NCBI GenBank assembly: GCA_018829865.1
Contig: JAHJTR010000153.1
Span: 1 to 12,083 of the forward strand
Length of the DNA stretch: 12,083 bases
Reading direction: 5' to 3'
From: Patescibacteria group bacterium
GTDB taxonomy: Bacteria > Patescibacteriota > Gracilibacteria > UBA1369 > JAHJTR01
Shown: positions 5,939 to 12,083 of the stretch, piece after piece
Layout: every line of letters starts with the position of its first letter
Position numbering within the stretch: the stretch's first letter is position 1
Notes under the pieces: model-generated
Told to the model about the DNA's origin: nothing
The model's input: the letters and a program-made list of their open reading frames with translations, nothing else
The model's database searches: none
Made by a program: the position numbers and the translations under genes

Positions 5939-5967
5939 TTGACGATACCCCCTAAATTTTCTATCAT
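5939..5967 (+). promoter_or_regulatory. Promoter of tRNA-Thr
   Basis: TTGACG (5939-5944), 17-bp spacer, TATCAT (5962-5967). A start near 5974 gives about 19 nt of 5' leader before the mature tRNA. It diverges from the candidate murB promoter. Confidence 0.6.
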
Positions 5968-5992
5968 CTTCCTGCTCTCTCAAAAATAATCA

Positions 5993-6068
5993 GCCACCCT
6001 AGCTCAGTTGGTAGAGCGATCGCCTTGTAAGCGATTGGTCGTCGGTTCGAGTCCGACGGGTGGCTCCA
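5993..6068 (+). tRNA. tRNA-Thr (anticodon UGU)
   Basis: 76 nt including encoded CCA. Acceptor GCCACCC (5993-5999) pairs with GGGTGGC (6058-6064), discriminator T, CCA at 6066-6068. D-arm AGCTCAGTTGGTAGAGC; anticodon stem ATCGC/GCGAT around loop CTTGTAA, so anticodon TGT at 6026-6028; T-arm GTCGG-TTCGAGT-CCGAC. It decodes ACA. I see no clear terminator after it; the short hairpin TGCCC-ccac-GGGCA at 6102-6115 has no T-tract. Confidence 0.97.
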
Positions 6069-6233
6069 TCTGATTCTAAAACATATTTCAGATACAAGCC
6101 CTGCCCCCACGGGCACTTGAGGCAATCACTTTCTTCCTTCGTTCGCTAGAGATTCCACGATGGATAAAGACTTTTTGTTTGATGTGGGAAAAGAGTCCGT
6201 CACAGTGATTTGTGGCATTTGTGATATAAACCT

Positions 6234-8399
6234 TCAAGCTATGGATTGCCTTTTTCTCTGTAAACTGCTAATTCTAACACCTTTATCCCCTTTACTAACC
6301 GATGGATGATTCAGATGCATATGCACATCTAAACTCCTATCAAGCGTATCTATGTAATTCATTATTCTGATAATAGTTGGCTTTTTGTAAACCTTAGTTC
6401 CATCAAATTTAGTCCAGTGAGCCCGCCTAACATTTGAATTATTTCTATTTTTTAAATACTCCTCCACTTTATCAGTAAAAACTCTTTCAAACTTTGAAGC
6501 TACAGGTATTCTGTGTGAATAATCAGGATAATTCATATTACTATCCTTAGCTGTTGTCTCTGTAAACATTAAACGAGGCTCAACTTTAAAATGCTGCTTT
6601 ATTAAACGTATCAATTCCGCCCCAAAACACTGATTTGTCCCTAACACTAAATTACTCCTAATAAACTTCTCAACTTTTTTTCTATCACTAATCTGACTGA
6701 GTGCATTTTTTAAAATCAGATGAATATTACCGATTGAAGTATTTACCTTCCCCCCTTTTTCAGCGCCATGTGCGCTTACATATATTAATAATTTATCATT
6801 ATTTTGGACTGCCATCTTAATCTGTTGATTAAATTTTTTCACATCTAACTTCTCTTTTTTATTCGCATTAATCTCTTGGTGATAATAATCTGCGAGTTTA
6901 TTTTCTCCATAAAGTCCTGTAATTGCACGCCTCAGATAGAAATTTTTATTAGGAGTTAGAATATCTGTATCAGAAAGAGAAATTATTCTTATTTTTTGAC
7001 TACCGATTGGACTCAGAGGATCGATTTTTTCAGCCTCTTTTCTTCTTTTTATAATATTCTTATATGCCTGCTTTACAGTAGTTCTCCCTTTATTGTATTC
7101 TCTCGCAGTCATAACTATAATCGATCGGTCATTATACAAATGTAAGTGCTTAAACTTGGTTAATCCTCTTAAAACTTCTGAAATATTCGGCTCACGAAAT
7201 AGAAATTTCATATTTGTATAAGTGGCAAGTTCTTTCTTATTAAACCCGGAGATGGAAGATGAATTTTTAATATAATTCCATAATTTTAAATACTTATTTA
7301 AATCTTGCGTAGTTTGGGGAATATGTGAAGCTAGGTCCTCACTTTGTGTATCTTTGGTCGGAAGTATTGGCAGCATATTAATTAAATCTTTTCCACCGGT
7401 TTTACTTATAAATTCAAGGGTAGCATGCATACTAAAACTTTTTTTACTTGCCCTATTGATCCCAAGAAGTGTGCAATATAAATTTGTAAGCTTTAAAAGT
7501 TGAAAAAAAGATATTGAATTATAATGTTTAAAAACAGGTTTTAATATACTATCCCTATCGAGAGCACCAATTAACCCAAATATGAATCCTATTGCATTAA
7601 AGGCTAAACGATCCGCAAAATATTTATTAATATAATCCTTATACTTCATAATATCCTCTGTAGACCTAATAATAGGCTGGCGAGGCTGAAATTCCGCAAA
7701 CCGAAAATAATACCTGTCACCCTTTTTAACAAGTTGATAACGCTCTAAAAATGATGGCATACCTGCTTTAATCTTTTTTGGCTTTCTATGAGTTAAATCA
7801 ACAAAAATCTCGCCTTTACTATTCTTTGAATATTGAATTTTTGAAAGAAATAAACTGGTACATTTATAAGGAATCATTCTATGAAGATTACTATAAATTG
7901 GCTTTCCTTCATAATAAAATATCAATTTTTTTCTATCATACTTAATTTTTTTGAGATCAGAATCTCCATTATTAACTCGCTCGACTTTTAGACTCCTGGC
8001 ACTCATTGCCGTGTTTGCTGCAAAACTCAATTCTGATTCTAATTTCTTTTTATATTTAAAATAGCTAAAAATATTATCACCCTGCTTTAAGCCAAGTACT
8101 ATTGGTTTTATAGTAACAAAATATGTTTTACTACCATCTTTAATGTTTAGACTTGATATTTTAAGACTAGAGACTCCATTTAAACTGTATTTTCGCTCAA
8201 GCTGATTTCTTAAGCTATTAAGCGAGCTTGGTATAATAATATTTCCCCCGCTTAATACACCAATTTTACTTTTTAACCTAGTTAGAATATTAAATTCTAT
8301 TTTATTGAAGAAATTATTTACTTCTATTAGCTCATTGCATTCCCTTATTTTCGTTAAAACCTTTACCAAAGTTCCTCCAGTTAGAAAGTTAAACTTCAC
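6234..8399 (-). CDS. Large protein with C-terminal caspase-like (clan CD) cysteine peptidase domain
   Basis: 721 residues, GTG start at 8399; a TTG at 8369 preceded by GGAGG (8374-8378) is an alternative start that would remove 10 residues. Residues 1-460 are basic, Lys/Ile/Asn-rich and of no family I recognise; one hydrophobic patch (about 266-281) may be buried rather than membrane. Residues about 468-645 look like a caspase/legumain-type fold: strand KIRIISLSDTD, then NNDKLLIYVSAHGAEKGG with candidate catalytic His544, then LVLGTNQCFGAELI with candidate Cys591, then RLMFTETTAKDSNMNY, like the post-cysteine strand of C13/C14-type enzymes. The 75-residue C-terminal tail is basic. No signal peptide, so probably cytoplasmic. 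It follows the 123-aa gene after 15 bp, likely one operon. Role unknown: regulated proteolysis, programmed death or defence are all possible. Base composition is more AT-rich than murB or murJ. Confidence 0.7.
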   Translation of the reverse strand: MKFNFLTGGTLVKVLTKIRECNELIEVNNFFNKIEFNILTRLKSKIGVLSGGNIIIPSSLNSLRNQLERKYSLNGVSSLKISSLNIKDGSKTYFVTIKPIVLGLKQGDNIFSYFKYKKKLESELSFAANTAMSARSLKVERVNNGDSDLKKIKYDRKKLIFYYEGKPIYSNLHRMIPYKCTSLFLSKIQYSKNSKGEIFVDLTHRKPKKIKAGMPSFLERYQLVKKGDRYYFRFAEFQPRQPIIRSTEDIMKYKDYINKYFADRLAFNAIGFIFGLIGALDRDSILKPVFKHYNSISFFQLLKLTNLYCTLLGINRASKKSFSMHATLEFISKTGGKDLINMLPILPTKDTQSEDLASHIPQTTQDLNKYLKLWNYIKNSSSISGFNKKELATYTNMKFLFREPNISEVLRGLTKFKHLHLYNDRSIIVMTAREYNKGRTTVKQAYKNIIKRRKEAEKIDPLSPIGSQKIRIISLSDTDILTPNKNFYLRRAITGLYGENKLADYYHQEINANKKEKLDVKKFNQQIKMAVQNNDKLLIYVSAHGAEKGGKVNTSIGNIHLILKNALSQISDRKKVEKFIRSNLVLGTNQCFGAELIRLIKQHFKVEPRLMFTETTAKDSNMNYPDYSHRIPVASKFERVFTDKVEEYLKNRNNSNVRRAHWTKFDGTKVYKKPTIIRIMNYIDTLDRSLDVHMHLNHPSVSKGDKGVRISSLQRKRQSIA

Positions 8400-8414
8400 A
8401 TTTAGCTTAAATAT

Positions 8415-8786
8415 TTAAAAATATAAGCTTTTAGCTTGTGAAAATTTATTTTGGCTAAAATATTGATCGGCTTGTTTGATGTGTTTAATAGATTCTTTTT
8501 TTAAGAATTCCTTGGTGAAAAAAGGCAATAATTGCTCTTTTAGTCGTTGTTTTGAATTTGATAGTATTATTCTTCGTCTGTCCAATTTATAGATTTTGGC
8601 CATTAGGTCTCTTCTCTCTTTTCCAGTTGTTTTTAGGAAATTATTTCGATAATTTTCTATGGATTGCTTTAAAGAGTGAAGTCCATTATTTGTTGCAGCC
8701 AACTTACCAAGAATACGCGTACTTTTAGCTCTTTCATCATTTTTAAGATCGTTCCTGAAATGTTTGGCGCAATATGATTCTGGCAT
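8415..8786 (-). CDS. Small basic helical protein, first gene of the caspase-like operon
   Basis: 123 residues, not recognised. It is Lys/Arg-rich and almost entirely helix-forming, with a probable coiled coil at about 38-90 and two Cys/His residues near the N-terminus (YCAKHF). The last 22 residues (IKHIKQADQYFSQNKFSQAKSLYF) read like the first helix-turn of a TPR repeat and stop abruptly, so the gene could be a truncated TPR protein. The ATG at 8786 is 17 nt downstream of the predicted transcription start; no Shine-Dalgarno, A-rich leader. It lies 15 bp upstream of the caspase-like gene and shares its promoter, so it may be its partner, substrate or regulator; that is inference from position only. 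Confidence 0.6.
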   Translation of the reverse strand: MPESYCAKHFRNDLKNDERAKSTRILGKLAATNNGLHSLKQSIENYRNNFLKTTGKERRDLMAKIYKLDRRRIILSNSKQRLKEQLLPFFTKEFLKKESIKHIKQADQYFSQNKFSQAKSLYF

Positions 8787-8809
8787 TTTTTTATTTTTAT
8801 ACTCAATAT

Positions 8810-8838
8810 ATTATACAATATTTTCGAGTAATTAGCAA
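8810..8838 (-). promoter_or_regulatory. Promoter of the small helical protein/caspase-like operon
   Basis: TTGCTA (8833-8838), 17-bp spacer, perfect TATAAT (8810-8815) on the minus strand; start expected near 8803, 17 nt before the ATG at 8786. Confidence 0.65.
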
Positions 8839-8869
8839 ACGTTATAAAAGGGGAGCTAAGCAGTTTTGT

Positions 8870-8897
8870 TTGCAGAAAACACCCATTTCGCTATAAT
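8870..8897 (+). promoter_or_regulatory. Promoter of tRNA-Tyr
   Basis: TTGCAG (8870-8875), 16-bp spacer, perfect TATAAT (8892-8897). Start near 8904, about 21 nt before the mature tRNA. It diverges from the operon promoter at 8810-8838. Confidence 0.6.
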
Positions 8898-8924
8898 AAT
8901 CCTGCAAATCTTCCCCCAAGCAAT

Positions 8925-9010
8925 GGGCAGGTACCAGAGTGGTCAAATGGGGCGGACTGTAAATCCGCTGGCTTACGCCTACGAAGGTTCGAATCCCTCC
9001 CTGCCCACCA
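8925..9010 (+). tRNA. tRNA-Tyr (anticodon GUA)
   Basis: 86 nt including encoded CCA. Acceptor GGGCAGG (8925-8931) pairs with CCTGCCC (9000-9006), discriminator A, CCA at 9008-9010. Anticodon stem GCGGA/TCCGC encloses CTGTAAA, anticodon GTA at 8959-8961. The long variable arm (TGGCTTACGCCTA) is the class II shape of bacterial tRNA-Tyr. Confidence 0.97.
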
Positions 9011-9038
9011 CGTCGTCACTTAACCACACTCCAGCCTA

Positions 9039-9381
9039 CGGGTCTTTTTCCGCTGCGCTACAAAAGCCCCTCCGGCTTCCGTGTGTCGCTCCTCTCCCCA
9101 TGAAATACTGCTCAGCTCTTTAGAATCCTGTTCGCTTGCGCTCACAGCATTCTAAAGGCTTCCGCTCGCATTTAATGGGGCCCCTAGTTTGTTGGGCGAA
9201 AGGGGCTTTGGTTGTTTTGTAATGCGAAGAGTTTAAGTGCGGGTCTTTTTCCGCTACGCTGCAAAAGCCCCTCCGGCTTCCGTGTGTCGCTCCTCTCCCC
9301 ACAAAATACGTTCGCTTCGCTCTCTTCTCATTTTGCGGGGGCCCGGTTTTTTGCTGCGAAATGGCTTTAGTGTTGAGATGT
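9039..9381. repeat. Two tandem copies of a nested-hairpin intergenic repeat
   Basis: A 62-bp block at 9039-9100 recurs at 9240-9301 with about two mismatches (offset 201 bp), and weaker similarity continues to about 9212 and 9381. Copy 1 folds into three nested stems: 9063-9071 with 9201-9209 (9/9), 9096-9106 with 9170-9180 (10/11), 9118-9126 with 9149-9157 (9/9). Copy 2 keeps the middle stem, 9297-9307 with 9330-9340 (10/11), with changed sequence, and a shorter outer stem, 9264-9269 with 9363-9368. This fills the 390-bp gap between tRNA-Tyr and the peptidase gene; no gene is credible there. Confidence 0.75.
9263..9279 (-). terminator. Possible terminator for the murJ-peptidase operon
   Basis: On the minus strand AAGCC-GGAGG-GGCTT forms a 5-bp stem running into four T's. 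The same hairpin recurs at 9062-9078 in the other repeat copy. The stem is short and the T-tract poor, so this is tentative. Confidence 0.28.
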
Positions 9382-9400
9382 CAAAATTCGCTTCACCAAT

Positions 9401-10210
9401 TTACTCAGGCAAAATAACTACAATAAACCCTGTAGCATCTTTCATAGCCTGCATAAAAACCTGATTGTCATAACTAAAATCCTTCCCCCTCTTTGTGCCA
9501 ACATCATTCGTGATCAGGCGGTCTTCTGTATACCCGATAACCGTAACCATATGATAAGTCGCATGATGATAATACGGATTCCTAAGTATTTTAGCTGTAG
9601 CCGGCGCAATCACCGGTATTCCGGCCGCAATAAATTTCTTAATATCATCCAACTCGGCATTCAAAATCACCCGCACTCTTTCGCCACTAATATTCTTATA
9701 ATATCCCGTGATCAATTTTTTAACATCCTCATCATAAATATCCCGATGCTCCCCAAAGTTCACTCTTTGCCACGCGATCATTTCCCTAAAAACTCTGTCA
9801 GCCTCAGCGCGATCAATTTCACTCACTCCGTTTTGATAGGCGACCACCTGATAAATAGCCGCTTCCTCGCAGCTCTCGTCATGAATTTTCCAACTCTCCT
9901 CATTTTCAAAAGGTGCCTGCGTAACAAAAGGAACTTTCAAATAGGCCTTCAAGGGTAAATCGCCAGTAGACTCATATAGTAATTCTCCATGCTGATCAAA
10001 ATTTTTGTTCACAAGTTGATCGGTAGGAGTTATATCGGTTTCGCGCTTAACAACGTCATTATCCGAGATCTGACTAATCGTATTTTTTTGCTCCAAATTA
10101 TGTGTATAGGCGGATAGGTATTGCCTCCCTTTATAAAGCGCAAAAACAGCGATTACAAGTATTACGCAAATGCCTACTATTTTGATTAGTCGAAGTCTAC
10201 TTTTGCTCAT
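9401..10210 (-). CDS. Membrane-anchored C39-like cysteine peptidase
   Basis: 269 residues. Residues 1-7 are basic and 9-26 form one TM helix (signal anchor), so the catalytic part should face outside. A linker (30-85) leads to the domain: VPFVTQAPFEN with likely oxyanion Gln98, HDESCEEAAI with candidate nucleophile Cys114, YHMVTVIGYT with His220, and LITNDVGTKRGKDFSYD with Asn/Asp235-236 as third residue. This is the Peptidase_C39_2 pattern; these enzymes resemble the bacteriocin leader peptidase but occur alone in many envelope proteins, and the substrate cannot be told. Its ATG lies inside the 3' end of murJ (14-bp overlap), so the two are probably co-transcribed and translationally coupled; no separate Shine-Dalgarno is seen. 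Association with the lipid II flippase suggests an envelope role, by inference. Confidence 0.85.
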   Translation of the reverse strand: MSKSRLRLIKIVGICVILVIAVFALYKGRQYLSAYTHNLEQKNTISQISDNDVVKRETDITPTDQLVNKNFDQHGELLYESTGDLPLKAYLKVPFVTQAPFENEESWKIHDESCEEAAIYQVVAYQNGVSEIDRAEADRVFREMIAWQRVNFGEHRDIYDEDVKKLITGYYKNISGERVRVILNAELDDIKKFIAAGIPVIAPATAKILRNPYYHHATYHMVTVIGYTEDRLITNDVGTKRGKDFSYDNQVFMQAMKDATGFIVVILPE

Positions 10211-11780
10211 CTTTTAAAGGATTATTTGGAGTAAATTTTTTGAACACTCGCGAGAATATTTTATTGGCCTCTTTAAGCTCCTCACATTTGAGTAAATATG
10301 CGGCTGCAAAATATACGACTGCTCCAATCGAGATTTGTATAATCACCAAAAGTCTTATCGGTAAATCAACAAATGATAATCCATAAATCGACGCCCCCAT
10401 CAATGTAACCGCCAAAATCATTTTAAATAAATTAAGCATAAAATCTCCCAAATTAAATGAGCTCAATTTTTTTCGGAGTAACAGAACTAAGAACCCGATT
10501 TGCAGCACACTACCTATTGTGAAAAATAAAGAGAAAGCCTTAGGCCCAATCTCGGCCGCATAAAACTGCGCACCTAAAACGGTCGAAAGCATAAGGATAA
10601 CAGCCCCAAATACCGGAATAATAGTATTCTTATGAGCATAAAAAGCCCGAGCCGTTAAATGCACAGCCCCCTCAAACGGAATCGAGATCGCAAAAAATGC
10701 CAGAATGCCGCTTGTCATAATCAAATCATTCTCATCAAACGCCCCACGCATATAAATCAGTTTAACAATAGGTTTCGACAGCAAAAATATCCCCGCAGCT
10801 GCCGGCAATGTAAAAAATAATATCTGCCTGAGTGATTTCTGATATTGATGAGCAAAAACTTCACCTCTCCCCGCCGCTGCGTGATCCGCCAGGTAGGGGA
10901 ATACCGCAGTCGCCAAAGCAATCCCAAAAATACTCACCGGAAAACTCTGTAAATTTCTTGCGTAATAGAAAGCGGCCACGCTGCCGTCAACCATCTCTTT
11001 ACTATTACCAATCTGATTAATCTTCCAAAGCGCAAACTGCCAACTCATCAGACCCACAGTTTTCGGAATCATCAGTGCCACAATTTTTTTAATCCCCGGA
11101 TGCCAAAAATTAATATTCCAAGTAAACTTAAAATCCAAAGTCAAAATCTCAACCAGTCTGGTTAATAAATGAAGCCCAATACCAAAAACCGCCCCCCATG
11201 CCGCTGCATAAATCCCCATACTCTCCGAAAAAAACACAATACCACCAATAATACCCACATTATAAAAAAGCGGAGCAATCGCATAAGAAACAAACTGCTT
11301 ATGTGAAATCAAAATATTACCAAGCGTATTACTAATCGCAAACAGCAGAGGTGAAAGCAGCAAAATGCGCGACATCTTTATAATCAGCTCAATTTTATCA
11401 GCCGAAGCCTCATTAAAATACCAACCAATAATATCCGGCATAAAAATATAAGCGATAGCTCCCACCACAACCACAACCAGCGACGCAGAAGCCAAAAACG
11501 TGCTCGCCAAACTACTAGCCTCATCTTTCTGCTTCTTCGTCAAATACCCCGAAAAAACAGGAATAAAAGCCGCAGTCAGCGCCCCCGCAACAAACAAATT
11601 AAAAATCCCATCCGGCACCAAAAAAGCACTATTATAAGCATCCGTACTCATCTGCGCCCCATAATACCCCGCCATCACAATATCCCTCACCATCCCCATC
11701 GCATAACTAAGCAGCGAAGCAATTGTTAGAATCAGAGCAGCAAGCCCCGTCGTCTGAGGTCTAAAAATCTTCTTAAGCAT
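10197..11780 (-). CDS. murJ: Lipid II flippase MurJ (MviN family)
   Basis: 527 residues from the ATG at 11780; an in-frame TTG at 11813 adds 11 atypical residues and lies almost at the predicted transcription start. MurJ moves lipid II across the cytoplasmic membrane for peptidoglycan assembly. The sequence is hydrophobic throughout, consistent with about 14 TM helices of the MOP superfamily, and opens with FRPQTTGLAALILTIASLLS...GMVRDIVMAGYYGA...TDAYNSAF, typical of the family; the GMVRD Arg is conserved. The next motif reads VPDGIFNLFVAGAL where E. coli has IPNLLRRLFAEGA, so the Arg and Glu of that loop are replaced; I recall similar forms in CPR and Gram-positive relatives. Later YYARNLQSFPVSIFGIALATAVFPYLA matches the second-half signature. 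It is first of two genes with the overlapping C39-like peptidase and diverges from the NAD kinase gene. Confidence 0.93.
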   Translation of the reverse strand: MLKKIFRPQTTGLAALILTIASLLSYAMGMVRDIVMAGYYGAQMSTDAYNSAFLVPDGIFNLFVAGALTAAFIPVFSGYLTKKQKDEASSLASTFLASASLVVVVVGAIAYIFMPDIIGWYFNEASADKIELIIKMSRILLLSPLLFAISNTLGNILISHKQFVSYAIAPLFYNVGIIGGIVFFSESMGIYAAAWGAVFGIGLHLLTRLVEILTLDFKFTWNINFWHPGIKKIVALMIPKTVGLMSWQFALWKINQIGNSKEMVDGSVAAFYYARNLQSFPVSIFGIALATAVFPYLADHAAAGRGEVFAHQYQKSLRQILFFTLPAAAGIFLLSKPIVKLIYMRGAFDENDLIMTSGILAFFAISIPFEGAVHLTARAFYAHKNTIIPVFGAVILMLSTVLGAQFYAAEIGPKAFSLFFTIGSVLQIGFLVLLLRKKLSSFNLGDFMLNLFKMILAVTLMGASIYGLSFVDLPIRLLVIIQISIGAVVYFAAAYLLKCEELKEANKIFSRVFKKFTPNNPLKDEQK

Positions 11781-11818
11781 ATTTATAAAAATTAGATATT
11801 CCCAAATTTTCAACCTCT

Positions 11819-11848
11819 AGAATACTGTATTAAGCCGCTAGAGCACAA
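11819..11848 (-). promoter_or_regulatory. Possible murJ promoter
   Basis: TTGTGC (11843-11848), 18-bp spacer, TATTCT (11819-11824) on the minus strand. The start would be near 11812, leaving about 32 nt before the ATG at 11780 and excluding the TTG at 11813. Matches are moderate. Confidence 0.35.
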
Positions 11849-11849
11849 G

Positions 11850-11877
11850 TTGATCGCCACAATAAACCCTGTATAAT
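11850..11877 (+). promoter_or_regulatory. Promoter giving a leaderless NAD kinase mRNA
   Basis: TTGATC (11850-11855), 16-bp spacer, perfect TATAAT (11872-11877). The expected start, 6-8 nt after the -10, falls at 11883-11885, on the ATG at 11884. No Shine-Dalgarno could be present in such a transcript. Confidence 0.6.
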
Positions 11878-11883
11878 AAAACC

Positions 11884-12083
11884 ATGCCAAACAAAGAACT
11901 CAAAAAAATCGCCATAATTACCAAAAAAAATATCGCTGACAAAGCGGATTATTTAATTGAACTGAATAATTATTTGGAAAAAAAAGGCAAAAAAGTTTTG
12001 CTCTGCAATAAATGCGCTCCAATTATCAAAAAGAATGGAGAAGGATTAAGCAAAGAAATCATCTTAAAACAAGCCGACATGGC
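11884..12083 (+). CDS. nadK: Probable NAD kinase, N-terminal part (runs off the window)
   Basis: 66 codons are visible. KKIAIITKKNIADKADYLIELNNYLEKKGKKVLL is the first beta-alpha-beta unit of the NAD/diacylglycerol-kinase fold: a hydrophobic strand, a helix, then a GKKV strand. The last visible residues, IILKQADMA, are where bacterial NAD kinases run into the hallmark GGDGT loop, which lies just beyond the window, so the call rests on the pattern of the first 66 residues. NAD kinase phosphorylates NAD+ to NADP+ using ATP or polyphosphate in the cytoplasm. The gene has its own strong promoter, appears leaderless and diverges from murJ. Confidence 0.6.
   Translation, partial: MPNKELKKIAIITKKNIADKADYLIELNNYLEKKGKKVLLCNKCAPIIKKNGEGLSKEIILKQADM

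Noticed and set aside
6102..6115. Hairpin TGCCC-ccac-GGGCA as terminator of tRNA-Thr
   Set aside because: Five-bp stem with no T-tract on either strand.
6040..9010. Attachment-site repeats of an integrated element at the tRNA 3' ends
   Set aside because: I found no second copy of either tRNA 3' segment near the islet borders and no integrase gene.
8866..9123. Plus-strand 85-codon ORF
   Set aside because: It runs through the complete tRNA-Tyr gene and into the hairpin repeat.
9120..9302. Minus-strand 60-codon ORF
   Set aside because: Entirely within the two hairpin-repeat copies; the frame is a by-product of the repeat and has no family resemblance.
9551..9958. Plus-strand 135-codon ORF
   Set aside because: Antisense shadow of the C39-like peptidase gene, whose catalytic motifs are clear on the other strand.
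9420..11873. 15-bp exact repeat ACAATAAACCCTGTA at 9420-9434 and 11859-11873
   Set aside because: One copy is in the peptidase coding end and the other in the nadK promoter spacer; one such chance repeat is not surprising in 12 kb of AT-rich DNA.

Overview
The window looks like a piece of a bacterial chromosome with moderate to low GC, most likely from a Patescibacteria/CPR lineage; Peregrinibacteria-like is my best guess from remembered gene content, not from a search. TGA is used as a stop (the helix-turn-helix gene and the caspase-like gene both end in TGA), so the recoded Gracilibacteria/Absconditabacteria are unlikely. Clear Shine-Dalgarno sites are rare. Most promoters found are ordinary sigma70-like -35/-10 pairs, and one appears to drive a leaderless mRNA.

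Layout. At 1-1149 a truncated lipoprotein gene (minus) and a two-TM potassium channel gene (plus) diverge from back-to-back promoters. At 1150-2640 there is a gene-poor stretch and then a minus-strand gene for a 299-aa protein: N-terminal MerR/excisionase-type HTH, repetitive linker, coiled coil, C-terminal membrane anchor. This region holds 17 exact copies of the 7-mer GTAGACA (either strand), several arranged as GTAGACA-N4-TGTCTAC palindromes, in the promoter, inside the coding sequence and downstream. A second palindrome family, TTGAYTARTCAA, overlaps it. I read this as a membrane-tethered DNA-binding protein encoded together with its own binding-site array; it is the most unusual thing in the window.

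At 2838-4955 is a secreted seven-bladed FG-GAP propeller protein with C-terminal SLH-like cell-wall-binding repeats. It converges, with a 9-bp gap, on murB (minus). A tRNA-Thr(UGU) gene follows (5993-6068). An AT-rich two-gene islet (6234-8786, minus) encodes a small helical protein and a 721-aa protein with a caspase-like (clan CD) His/Cys dyad; it lies between tRNA-Thr and tRNA-Tyr(GUA) (8925-9010). At 9039-9381 are two tandem copies of a nested-hairpin repeat. At 9401-11780 (minus) murJ, the lipid II flippase gene, overlaps by 14 bp the start of a membrane-anchored C39-like cysteine peptidase gene. The window ends in the first 66 codons of a probable NAD kinase (plus), transcribed divergently from murJ.

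Common themes are cell-envelope biogenesis (murB, murJ, C39-like peptidase, SLH surface protein, lipoprotein) and two accessory pieces: the HTH/GTAGACA system and the caspase-like islet.
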